Source: Bacteroides pyogenes (GTDB taxonomy: Bacteria > Bacteroidota > Bacteroidia > Bacteroidales > Bacteroidaceae). From it: a DNA stretch of 64,000 nt. The notes under the pieces are model-generated. The model was not told where the DNA came from, searched no databases, and was given only the letters and a program-made list of their open reading frames with translations. A program made the translations under genes and the position numbers. Shown piece by piece: positions 56,285 to 64,000 of this stretch (positions are counted from its first letter, which is position 1; every line of letters starts with the position of its first letter). The stretch is taken from contig NZ_JACIDI010000009.1 in NCBI RefSeq assembly GCF_014196225.1, forward strand, positions 81,000 to 144,999, in the 5' to 3' direction.

Positions 56285-56566
56285 ACAATGTTTCAACGGG
56301 AAGACTGCATTACGCCCTGAAAGAAAACACTCCGAAGGCTATAGGAGCACACAGTATTTCAACGGGAAGACTGCATTACGCCCTGAAAGAAAACACTCCG
56401 AAGGCTATAGGAGCACACAGTATTTCAACGGGAAGACTGCATTACGCCATGAAAGGGAACGCTCCGAAGGCCATAAGGCCCACAGTATTTCAACGGGCAG
56501 ACTGCATTACGCCATGAAAGAAAACGCTCCGCAAGCAATAGAGCCTTACAATATTTCAACGGGCAG
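56285..56566. repeat. 66-bp tandem array, five copies
   Basis: TTTCAACGGG starts units at 56291, 56357, 56423, 56488 and 56554. The first two units are almost identical over all 66 bp; later ones drift. It could encode a 22-residue repeat (TGRLHYALKENTPKAIGAHS), but no ribosome site or signal is present. The stretch 56567-56700 holds nothing recognisable. Confidence 0.92.
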
Positions 56567-56700
56567 TGGCGCCAATCACTTCCTCATTACGGCTTTCATC
56601 GCAAACAAGTTCAATCCCACCTGCGTCATTTAAAGCGTTGCCAACCCAAACAAAAGTTTTTATCGCACACAAACTTCAACTCCACCTCTCTATGTGAAGG

Positions 56701-57636
56701 TCAAGGCATACTTGGAGACATTCTTTCATCGCCGACAAACTTCAACTCCACTCCTTGCCTGCCGACCGTAAACTCCACATCGGCGCCGTTGACAAGCGGG
56801 AAGTTACGGGTGACGTGCCCCACCGGAAAGCCGAAGCAGACGGGATAATCGTACTCTTTCACCAGATCCGCCAACGCCGCATACAGCTCTTTACCCAGCG
56901 AACGGTCTTCTTCGTACTCGGTAAACTGACCGATAATCAGCCCCGAGAGTTTCCCGAGCACTCCCCCCAGTTTCAGGTTATACATCATCCGCTCCACAGC
57001 ATGGGGACGTTCGCCGATGTCTTCGAGAAACAGCACCGTTCCTTCGGCGGGAATGTCGTACGGAGTGCCGCGAAGCCCGTAAGCCACCGCCATGTTTCCT
57101 CCGCGCAGCACTCCTCTCGCCGTGCCCTTCCTGTTCAGGCGATGCTTCTCGCAAGTATACAAGGGAAGTTCGCCGAACAAAATATGCTTCAAATGCAGGG
57201 TGCAGGGGTCATCCTCCGGCTCAACGGCAAGGTGACGCGCCATGAGCGCATGCAGCGAAGCGTATCCGTTGGCTTGAAACAGATTGTGCAACGCAGTGAT
57301 GTCGCTGAATCCGATCAGCCATTTCGGAGATTGACGGAAAGCCGTGAAGTCGATCTTGTCGATCAGATGCACGGCTCCGTAACCTCCCCTGCTGCAAAAC
57401 ACCGCCTTCACCTTCGGATCGTCCATAGCCCGCTGAAAGTCCCTCAGGCGTTGACGGACGGTTCCGGCATACTTCCCGGAGTCTCCTCCGGCATGCTTCC
57501 CCATCAGCACCTTCAGTCCCCACGACTCCAACCGCTTCTTGGCTCCTTTCAAAAACCGGTTGTCTACCTTGCTCGACGGCGAAACAATCATCACCGCATC
57601 TCCTTCCTGCAAGAAAGGAGGAAACAGCATATCCAT
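56701..57636 (-). CDS. LD-carboxypeptidase (S66 family)
   Basis: 311 aa from MDMLFPPFLQEGD, the usual S66 start; upstream ATGs are less likely. Nucleophile S111 in IGFSDITALHN; RGGYGAVHL before it; C-terminal Glu/His in FLEDIGERPHA and FPVGHVTRNFPL. It removes the terminal D-Ala from murein tetrapeptides during cell-wall recycling. Cytoplasmic. Confidence 0.92.
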   Translation of the reverse strand: MDMLFPPFLQEGDAVMIVSPSSKVDNRFLKGAKKRLESWGLKVLMGKHAGGDSGKYAGTVRQRLRDFQRAMDDPKVKAVFCSRGGYGAVHLIDKIDFTAFRQSPKWLIGFSDITALHNLFQANGYASLHALMARHLAVEPEDDPCTLHLKHILFGELPLYTCEKHRLNRKGTARGVLRGGNMAVAYGLRGTPYDIPAEGTVLFLEDIGERPHAVERMMYNLKLGGVLGKLSGLIIGQFTEYEEDRSLGKELYAALADLVKEYDYPVCFGFPVGHVTRNFPLVNGADVEFTVGRQGVELKFVGDERMSPSMP

Positions 57637-57821
57637 ACTTAATCTTATTTTTAGAAGGAAAAATACTTCTTGCAAAAATACACGAAAAAACCGTTCGCCT
57701 CGCATATTCACAGGGCAAAACGGCAGAAACTAACAAAAAGTTATCAAACATACGCATTTTTTCGAGTTCCCATCGTGATTATCTCAATCATTTTTTAGAT
57801 ATTTGCTGAAAATCTAACGTT

Positions 57822-58754
57822 ATGGAACCCATTCGAAACTTTGCCCAGCTAACAGAATACTTAAAGAAGCAAAACCGCAGGCAGCGCATCGTTGTGGTTT
57901 GCGCCAACGACTCCCATACCGAATACGCCATATCGCGCGCTTTGGAAGAAGGGATTGCGGAATTCATCATGGTAGGCGACTCGTCGGTAGCCGACAGGTT
58001 TGCCACGCTCAAGAAATATCCCCAATACGTAAAAACCGTTCATATAGAAGACCCCGACGAAGCCGCACGAGAAGCCGTGCGCATCGTTCGCGAAGGCGGG
58101 GCGGACATCCTGATGAAGGGCCTCATCAATACAGACAACCTGCTGCATGCCATACTCGACAAGGAGAAAGGGATTCTTCCCAAAGGCAAGATACTGACTC
58201 ATCTGGCGGTGATGGAAATTCCCTCTTACCACAAACTGCTTTTCTTCTCCGACGCGGCGGTGATTCCGCGCCCCACGCTGCAACAGCGCATCGAGATGAT
58301 ATGGTATGCCATCTGCACCTGCCGGCATTTCGGAATCGAGCAGCCGCGCGTTTCGCTTATCCACTTCACCGAAAAGGTGAGCGCCAAATTCCCCAACTCG
58401 CTGGACTATGTGAACATTGTCGAGCTGGCGGAAGCGGGCGAGTTCGGAAACGTTATCATCGACGGGCCTCTCGACGTGCGCACTTCGTGCGAACAAGCCA
58501 GCGGAGACATCAAGGGCATCGCGTCGCCCATCAACGGACAAGCGGACGTGCTGATCTTCCCGAACATCGAATCGGGCAATACGTTCTACAAATCCGTATC
58601 GCTGTTTGCCAAAGCCGAGATGGCGGGGATACTGCAAGGCCCTGTCTGCCCGGTAGTAGTCACTTCGCGCAGCGATTCAGGACTGTCGAAGTACAACAGC
58701 ATCGCCATGGCGTGCCTGCAAGCGGCAAGTTGCGAATGCGAGAAAAAGAAATAA
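57822..58754 (+). CDS. ptb: Phosphate butyryltransferase
   Basis: 310 aa. PTA/PTB fold: RRQRIVVVCANDSHTEYAISRALE, ADILMKGLINTD, NIVELAEAGEFGNVIIDGPLDV and GQADVLIFPNIESGN. It exchanges butyryl-CoA for butyryl phosphate. The butyrate kinase gene follows by 36 bp, which favours Ptb over Pta. Confidence 0.92.
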   Translation: MEPIRNFAQLTEYLKKQNRRQRIVVVCANDSHTEYAISRALEEGIAEFIMVGDSSVADRFATLKKYPQYVKTVHIEDPDEAAREAVRIVREGGADILMKGLINTDNLLHAILDKEKGILPKGKILTHLAVMEIPSYHKLLFFSDAAVIPRPTLQQRIEMIWYAICTCRHFGIEQPRVSLIHFTEKVSAKFPNSLDYVNIVELAEAGEFGNVIIDGPLDVRTSCEQASGDIKGIASPINGQADVLIFPNIESGNTFYKSVSLFAKAEMAGILQGPVCPVVVTSRSDSGLSKYNSIAMACLQAASCECEKKK

Positions 58755-58790
58755 CCCCAACCGTTCATACTAACCCGTCATTTACGCATT

Positions 58791-59852
58791 ATGAAGATTC
58801 TGGCCATCAACCCCGGCTCCACCTCGACGAAAATAGCCGTATACGAAGATCAAAATCCGGTTTTAGTGAGCAACATCCGTCACACGATAGAGGAACTTTC
58901 GCGCTTCCCCGAAGTGATCGACCAGTTTGAATTCCGCAAGTCGCTCGTTTTGCAGGAACTCGAAAAGAACGGCATCCCTTTCGAGTTCGATGCCGTCATC
59001 GGACGCGGCGGCTTGGTGAAACCGATACCCGGCGGAGTGTACCGGGTAAACGATGTGTTGAAAGAAGATACGAAGCATGCCATGCGGACACACGCCTGCA
59101 ATCTGGGAGGACTGATTGCCGACGAGCTCGCCGCTTCGCTTCCCGGTTGTCCCGCCTTCATCGCCGATCCGGGAGTGGTGGACGAACTGGACGAACGTGC
59201 CCGGCTGACGGGTTCGCCGCTATTGCCCCGCATCACCATCTGGCACGCGTTGAACCAAAAGGCCATTGCCCGCCGCTACGCCAAAGAGCAGGGCACCACA
59301 TACGAAAAGCTTAATCTCGTCATCTGTCATTTGGGCGGAGGCATTTCCGTAGCGGCTCATCGCCACGGGAAGGCCATCGATGCCAACAACGCCCTCGACG
59401 GCGAAGGACCTTTCTCGCCCGAACGGGCAGGAACGCTTCCGGCAGGGCAGCTCATCGACCTTTGCTTCAGCGGGAAGTTCACGAAAGACGAACTGAAAAA
59501 GCGCATTGCCGGACGCGCGGGGTTGGCCGCTCACTTAGGCACGACCGACGTGGCCGCCATTGTGAAAGCCATCGAAGCGGGCGACAAGAAAGCGGAGCTG
59601 GTGATAGACGCCATGATTTACAACATTGCCAAAACCATCGGAGGCGCGGCTACCGCGCTTTACGGCAAAGTCGACGCCATTCTGCTCACAGGCGGCATCG
59701 CCTATTCGGAGTATGTCATCAGCCGTTTGAAAGAGCGCATCTCGTTTCTGGCTCCGGTGGCGGTCTATCCGGGCGAAGACGAGATGGAAGCGCTGGCGAT
59801 GAATGCCATCGGCGCATTGAAAGGAGAACTTCCCATACAGACCTATAAATAA
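58791..59852 (+). CDS. buk: Butyrate kinase
   Basis: 353 aa. ASKHA-fold acyl kinase: ILAINPGSTSTKIAVYED, GRGGLVKPIPGGVYRV, VICHLGGGISVAAH, and ILLTGGIAYSEYV. It makes ATP from butyryl (or branched-chain acyl) phosphate. With ptb it gives a two-step path from acyl-CoA to acid plus ATP. Confidence 0.95.
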   Translation: MKILAINPGSTSTKIAVYEDQNPVLVSNIRHTIEELSRFPEVIDQFEFRKSLVLQELEKNGIPFEFDAVIGRGGLVKPIPGGVYRVNDVLKEDTKHAMRTHACNLGGLIADELAASLPGCPAFIADPGVVDELDERARLTGSPLLPRITIWHALNQKAIARRYAKEQGTTYEKLNLVICHLGGGISVAAHRHGKAIDANNALDGEGPFSPERAGTLPAGQLIDLCFSGKFTKDELKKRIAGRAGLAAHLGTTDVAAIVKAIEAGDKKAELVIDAMIYNIAKTIGGAATALYGKVDAILLTGGIAYSEYVISRLKERISFLAPVAVYPGEDEMEALAMNAIGALKGELPIQTYK

Positions 59853-60520
59853 ACGGAACGTGGCGGGATTGACGATGTATATATCTTTACGCCGGTAACT
59901 ATAAATAGAATGGTTAGTTTCCCACTGGGGAAACAAAAGTTTCCCGCTTGGGAAAATAAAGTTTCCCCGGTGGGAAACTTTTGTTTCACTTCGATGAAAC
60001 TCTTGGAAAACATAAGGGAAGTTTGCGGTCGAACCTATTTTAAAACAAGACAACCATAATCTGACGTTTTCACCAGACGAAAGACCACAAGGAAAAGCAT
60101 GCGCCGGAATGCCATCCGAAAACGAACCTGACGCAACAGCACGCGGGCCGCGCAGGAGGAACAGGCTGTGCAACCGCCCCCGCATTCCTTTCTCGGTGCA
60201 GGCAGTAATGCCTTTCTGCGGAAACTTTTCGGGCAAAAACATCTTTTCATTCATTTTTTCTCATATATTTGCAGGGTGTTTGTTAAGTTAATAAATTGAT
60301 TAAGGTCGATTATTGACTATTTCGAATCGGGAAGTATGGGGGTACTTCCCGATTCTCTTTTCATGGGCGGACACGCTTGCCGGCATCGGCAAACACTCCT
60401 GCCGAACGAAACGAAGCAGGGCATAGCGAATCTGTCGATTGTTCGCTATGCCCTGCCTTGTTTGGTCTTCTTCTCACACTCCGACGGGAAAGCGTTGCGC
60501 CCGCCGGACGGCTCCGTTCA
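59853..60520. other. Gene-free stretch with a 22-bp palindromic array and two hairpins
   Basis: Besides the array at 59917-60004, a 13-bp hairpin GAATCGGGAAGTA / TACTTCCCGATTC (60324-60355) with TCTTTT after it is a likely buk terminator. A 15-bp hairpin (60416-60430 / 60442-60456) probably ends the convergent TonB receptor gene. No gene is supported. Confidence 0.7.
59917..60004. repeat. Four 22-bp units, each a palindrome GTTTCCC-N4-GGGAAAC
   Basis: Units start at 59917, 59939, 59961 and 59983. Each folds on itself. The last reads GTTTCACTTCGATGAAAC: the changed left bases are matched by changed right bases, so pairing is kept. Confidence 0.92.
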
Positions 60521-63133
60521 TCAGAAGCTGTAACGGCAACCTACGTAGAATGAACGCGGTTGAGTGGGACCGTAGATGTATCCGCTGTCGCGGCTGGCTC
60601 CACGGTCGAAATCCTTCTGGAAGGAATTGAAGATATTGCTCATTCCGGCATACAACTGAAGCGCTGTGGCTTGTGTGACGCGGAAATCATAAGATACTTT
60701 CGCGCCCAGATCGAAGAATGAAGGCGTGGTGACCAGTTCGTCCCAACGGGGAGCAGCGGCATCGTCGCCCGTTCCGTCGTTAAATCCGGCTGTACGCTTG
60801 CCCGCTTTGATGGCTGCGATATCGGTTTCGGCAGCGCCTACTCCCCACTCGATGGCATGAGGGGTTTTCATCTTTCCGGTGAATGTTCCGGTAAGGGCGA
60901 TGTTCAGGGGACGTACCGGGTTCCATCCGAAGGTAAAGTATCCGTACGTATCCGGTGTGCGCGTGATGGCTCTGTCTGCCTGAGCCTCGTTTTCGAACTT
61001 GCCTTTGTCTTCTCCGTCGGCAATCTTCTTGAAGTTCGATCCGTCGGCCTTAGGCTCTGTGCCGTCAGTAAGCGCTGTACGTTCGCCCCATTCCTGCGCA
61101 TCGTCGTATTTGTTGGAGGTCAGCGTAATTCCCGCTTGCAACTGAACGCGGCGGAATGCCAGTTTCCCTTCGATGTTGGCGCCGAATATCTTGGCCCCGC
61201 TACCGTTCACACGAGTGTAGCGTTTGATTCCGTCACCCTTTGCAGCTTGTTCCTGCAAAGTGAACACGTCTTTCAAGCGGGTATAGAAACCTTCTACCAG
61301 AAGGTTTGCCTGCACCTCTCCGAAGCGGTGGTACATATCCGCGCTCAGGCTGAAGGCGTGGCTTATCTCCGGATTCAAACCTTTCCGGTTCTCTACCTTC
61401 TGAGCCTCTCCGCCCACTACGCCCACGTGCAAATCTTCATCGAACACTTGCGGGGCACGGAAGCCTTTCGCATAAGTGGCACGGAGATTGATGTCCTCTA
61501 CCGGATTGAAACGCAACGTGGCGCGGGGGCTTACGATGGCATCGTCCACTTCGGAATGTTCGTCCACGCGCACACCCAGCAACAGGCTCCAGCGGTTGTT
61601 CTTCCATTCGAGCTGTGCAAACTGGCTCCAGTTGTTGATGCGTTGATCCAACTCCGGATACAGTGGGATATATTTACCGCCGTCTTTGATGGGTTTGCCG
61701 TCGGCATCCACTGCCGGATACCAGCTGCGGATAGGCATATTGTCGCTCAGTTCGTCGCGGGTGTATTCGGCTCCCACCAGCAATTGGGCGGGCATGAAGA
61801 GAAGTTTGTCGAAGTTGTACGAATATTGCACGCCGCCCATATACGTACGCCCTTTGGTAAATCCGTAATTATCGCCGTACATATCGTGGGGCACAGGGCT
61901 TCCCAATATGCCCAGCTGCTTGCCGTCGGCCTCCAGTTCGCCGATTCCGCCGTAATAGCTCTTACGTCTGATAAGCTGTGCCGAGGCGTAAGTCTGAAAA
62001 TGATGTTTCGAATCGGCAGAGCGCAGATCGTATTTCAGGTTACCGCTATAGATGCTATGGTCTATCTGTTCGGCCACTGCCGCCACATGTGCGGGCCATT
62101 CGTCTTTCACATGGTCGCCGCCGCGGCGAAACTCCTGTATGCTGTGCACCTCTGCCGTCAGCCGGCTGTAATCGGACGTACGCAGGAAAACATGCGCGCC
62201 TACCGAACGCGAATCTATTTTACCGATTTCGGAAAACCCGTCATCGTTCTTGTCCCACGGATTGCGGTAACGCATCTGCCCGAAGAACATGGCTCCGGCT
62301 CTCTGGTCGTCGCTTACGATAGACCCGTTGAAAGACAGATTGTTATCAATGGCTTTCATGCCTGTAAACCCGAGCGACTCGTTCACGGTGAAAGAATTCC
62401 TTACCGGCTCTTTGGTGATGATATTCAGCACCCCCGCAATGGCCGACGAACCGAACAGCGCAGAACCGCCTCCGCGCACCACCTCCACGCGTTCGATCAT
62501 ATTGGTCGGAATCTGTTCCAATCCGTACACGCCGGCAAGGGCGCTCATGATGGGGCGAGAGTCGATAAGAATCTGTGTATAGCGGCCGTCCATACCGTTG
62601 ATGCGCACTTGGTTGAAGCCGCAGTTCTGGCAGTTGTTCTCCACGCGCACGCCCGGTTGGAAGACGATTCCCTGCGCAAGATTGTTGGCATTGGCGCAAG
62701 CGAACATCTTCGTATCGATTACGTTCACCAATGTAGGAGCCAGACGGCGGGTAGTCTCATTGCGGTTGGCCGAAACAACTACCGCATCGAGCGCGGCCAC
62801 ATCCTCCTCAATATGGAAGTTCAACTCGAGCGTAACCCCTTTTTTGAGTACGACTTCCTGCTCTTGTGTCTTGTAGCCGACAGCTTTCATCACAACCGTT
62901 TTCTTGCCCAACGGCAAATCCATCAGGCGGAAATGCCCCGTATTGTCGGAGACGGTACCGATGGTTGTCCCTTTCAGGAAAATACTCACTCCGGGAACAT
63001 GATCGCCCGTAGAAACCTCAATGACATGTCCGATGATATTGGCATCGGTCTTTACTTTCTTATCAGCACCTTCCGCACGCAAGAAAGACATGGCCAAAAA
63101 AGCCATCAGTGTTGCTAAAACAAATCGTTTCAT
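60521..63133 (-). CDS. TonB-dependent outer membrane receptor
   Basis: 870 aa with a Sec signal (to SFLRAEG). A carboxypeptidase-like N-terminal domain (HVPGVSIFLKGTTIGT), then a plug with VRINGMDGRYTQILIDSRP and VEVVRGGGSALFGSSAIAGVLNIITKEP, then a barrel ending in Phe (CRYSF). It carries a Cys pair in ENNCQNCGFNQ within the plug. This is a colicin-I/siderophore-type receptor, not SusC. The ligand is unknown; no binding protein is adjacent. Promoter box TATTTTTG lies at 63214-63207 on the minus strand. Confidence 0.92.
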   Translation of the reverse strand: MKRFVLATLMAFLAMSFLRAEGADKKVKTDANIIGHVIEVSTGDHVPGVSIFLKGTTIGTVSDNTGHFRLMDLPLGKKTVVMKAVGYKTQEQEVVLKKGVTLELNFHIEEDVAALDAVVVSANRNETTRRLAPTLVNVIDTKMFACANANNLAQGIVFQPGVRVENNCQNCGFNQVRINGMDGRYTQILIDSRPIMSALAGVYGLEQIPTNMIERVEVVRGGGSALFGSSAIAGVLNIITKEPVRNSFTVNESLGFTGMKAIDNNLSFNGSIVSDDQRAGAMFFGQMRYRNPWDKNDDGFSEIGKIDSRSVGAHVFLRTSDYSRLTAEVHSIQEFRRGGDHVKDEWPAHVAAVAEQIDHSIYSGNLKYDLRSADSKHHFQTYASAQLIRRKSYYGGIGELEADGKQLGILGSPVPHDMYGDNYGFTKGRTYMGGVQYSYNFDKLLFMPAQLLVGAEYTRDELSDNMPIRSWYPAVDADGKPIKDGGKYIPLYPELDQRINNWSQFAQLEWKNNRWSLLLGVRVDEHSEVDDAIVSPRATLRFNPVEDINLRATYAKGFRAPQVFDEDLHVGVVGGEAQKVENRKGLNPEISHAFSLSADMYHRFGEVQANLLVEGFYTRLKDVFTLQEQAAKGDGIKRYTRVNGSGAKIFGANIEGKLAFRRVQLQAGITLTSNKYDDAQEWGERTALTDGTEPKADGSNFKKIADGEDKGKFENEAQADRAITRTPDTYGYFTFGWNPVRPLNIALTGTFTGKMKTPHAIEWGVGAAETDIAAIKAGKRTAGFNDGTGDDAAAPRWDELVTTPSFFDLGAKVSYDFRVTQATALQLYAGMSNIFNSFQKDFDRGASRDSGYIYGPTQPRSFYVGCRYSF

Positions 63134-63206
63134 TTTTAGTTATAATAAGTTGTTTTTCTGTAAGTAAAGATTCCCATTTAAAAAGATCTTTTTTTGTTTG
63201 CGGATG

Positions 63207-63236
63207 CAAAAATAGTTTTTTTAACGAAGGAACAAG
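63207..63236 (-). promoter_or_regulatory. Promoter of the TonB receptor gene
   Basis: On the minus strand, CTTG (63236-63233), an 18-nt gap and TATTTTTG (63214-63207) fit the Bacteroides pattern; the ATG lies ~73 nt further. Confidence 0.6.
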
Positions 63237-63735
63237 TATTGCAGCATCACCCGTTTAAAAGAGAACATGCAAAATAGCAACAGATAGGTAGGATGCCTTC
63301 AGGAGACATACCTATAAATAGGTAAAGGAGAAAAGGTTTTATCTCAGCAACTTAAAAGCAACGAAGAATATCTCGCTGCACAGATGGAAAGAAGCCGGAG
63401 ATAGAGAGAGTATCGGTTCAGCGGCAGCGTTGCTGGGAAACTCTTTGGGCGAAGTAACCGCATCTCAGGAAGAGAGTTTTTAGAATGACGCACTAAAGTT
63501 CATTCAGAACCGGTGAAACAACAACATCTCAGGAAGAGAGCGGAGAATGTAGAAGAGAAAACGGACAAGGCCCTCAGCGGAAGAACCCGGTGTATATCTG
63601 TCTGAATACGGAGTGGCGGACTTCCAATCGCAGCGAAAGGAATCGGACACTCTTATTGCACCCGGCCTGAACGGAGCGGAACGGCGAGAAGCATTTGAGG
63701 ATGAAGCCACAAAAGGCAGGTCGTTACAACAAAAA
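63237..63735. other. Gene-free stretch with a 64-bp-spaced repeat pair
   Basis: CATCTCAGGAAGAGAG is at 63461 and 63525 (64 bp apart), with weaker similarity for ~10 bp upstream. A 16-bp palindrome TACCTATAAATAGGTA is at 63309. No gene seen. Confidence 0.6.
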
Positions 63736-63926
63736 CAAATGTAAATGTGTCAAAACTAAATTAAACCAAAGAAGAACTTTTAATCTGAAACTTGAGCATC
63801 CTAAAAAGCAAGAGAAAGAGCTGTATCATTACTCGAAACAGAGTTCGATACGGCTCTTTTAAGTTTGGTAGTTACAATCTGTAACTTTTCGGGATGATCA
63901 TTTTTGTTTTGACACATTTACATTTG
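63736..63926. repeat. 21-bp perfect inverted repeat around 149 bp
   Basis: The left arm 63736-63756 and right arm 63906-63926 (CAAATGTAAATGTGTCAAAA plus C, and its reverse complement) are exact. Inside is a hairpin-forming stretch (AAGAGCTGTATC with GATACGGCTCTT, then TTTAA) and a palindrome GTTACAATCTGTAAC. Each arm holds an outward TACATTTG -7-like box. A small mobile element or invertible segment is possible. The last 74 bp of the window show nothing further except a TTTGACAC shared with the arm. Confidence 0.85.
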
Positions 63927-64000
63927 CAGTATTAAATATCCCAATAAAAATATAAGTGTATATTTGAAAAGAAGAGTTGCAGTGAACTAACTTTGACACT

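Noticed and set aside
55906..56517. A 203-codon open frame across the 22-bp and 66-bp arrays, encoding 22-residue repeats
   Set aside because: It is open only because repeats of 66 bp keep frame; no ribosome site, signal peptide or plausible start, and the opposite strand is equally open.
60857..63118. A 753-codon plus-strand frame opposite the TonB receptor
   Set aside because: Mirror of a clear TonB receptor gene; the translation has no recognisable fold and low-likelihood composition.

Overview
The window comes from the chromosome of a Bacteroidales bacterium, most likely a Bacteroides. Evidence: two SusC/SusD outer-membrane import operons, many lipoproteins with a signal peptide ending in Cys, the Bacteroidetes promoter -7 box TAnnTTTG upstream of many genes, a long Bacteroidetes-type IspG, a one-chain GlyRS, and M28, S41 and LP-HExxH proteins typical of the group. 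Calls rest on reading motifs in the translations; no database search was possible.

Layout. 0-5 kb: the 3' end of asd, a lamin-tail lipoprotein and a large glycosyltransferase/HIT-like fusion. 5-7 kb: an AT-rich two-gene AAA ATPase + DUF4276 (TOPRIM-like) module that looks like a defence operon, bounded by palindromes. 7.5-18 kb: M48 protease, glyQS-FKBP, a type IIA topoisomerase A subunit, a DUF3316 protein, an S41 peptidase, tRNA-Leu(UAG) and an SGNH hydrolase. 18.5-27 kb: a five-gene SusC/SusD operon with a zinc metallohydrolase lipoprotein, a DUF4302 protein and a BACON protein. 27-34 kb: housekeeping genes ispG, purE, gcvH, PAP2 and rpoN on the minus strand and an M24 aminopeptidase on the plus strand. 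34.8-41.6 kb: a second SusC/SusD operon whose SusC leader is separated from the body by an 11-G tract, suggesting phase variation. 41.5-51.4 kb: a TGS/uridine-kinase fusion, a Na/Pi transporter, rubredoxin, an orphan histidine kinase, and a Ca-ATPase-HAD-ribF operon. 51.8-53.9 kb: a small membrane peptide, a CAAX protease, a DUF2975 protein and an XRE regulator behind an operator-dense promoter. 54-63 kb: sufE, a glutaminyl-cyclase-like M28 protein, an LD-carboxypeptidase, ptb-buk and a TonB receptor. The last 0.9 kb has no gene.

The most unusual structure lies between the genes. At about ten intergenic sites there is a pair of roughly 25-31 bp direct repeats separated by about 35 bp of unrelated sequence, so the period is 64-66 bp. 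Each site has its own repeat sequence. In two cases one copy is the 3' end of a gene (ribF and the M28 gene). Other gaps hold tandem arrays of exactly 22 bp or 66 bp (3 x 22). Two 22-bp arrays 27 kb apart share a TATATA-GCYACC consensus, and one is made of self-palindromic units with compensating base changes. I know of no described element class that fits this.

Other points worth checking are the AAA/DUF4276 module, the poly-G switch in the second SusC gene, the glycosyltransferase/HIT fusion, the C-terminal domain shared by two adjacent lipoproteins, the extended N-terminus of the S41 peptidase, and a 21-bp perfect inverted repeat enclosing 149 bp near the right end.
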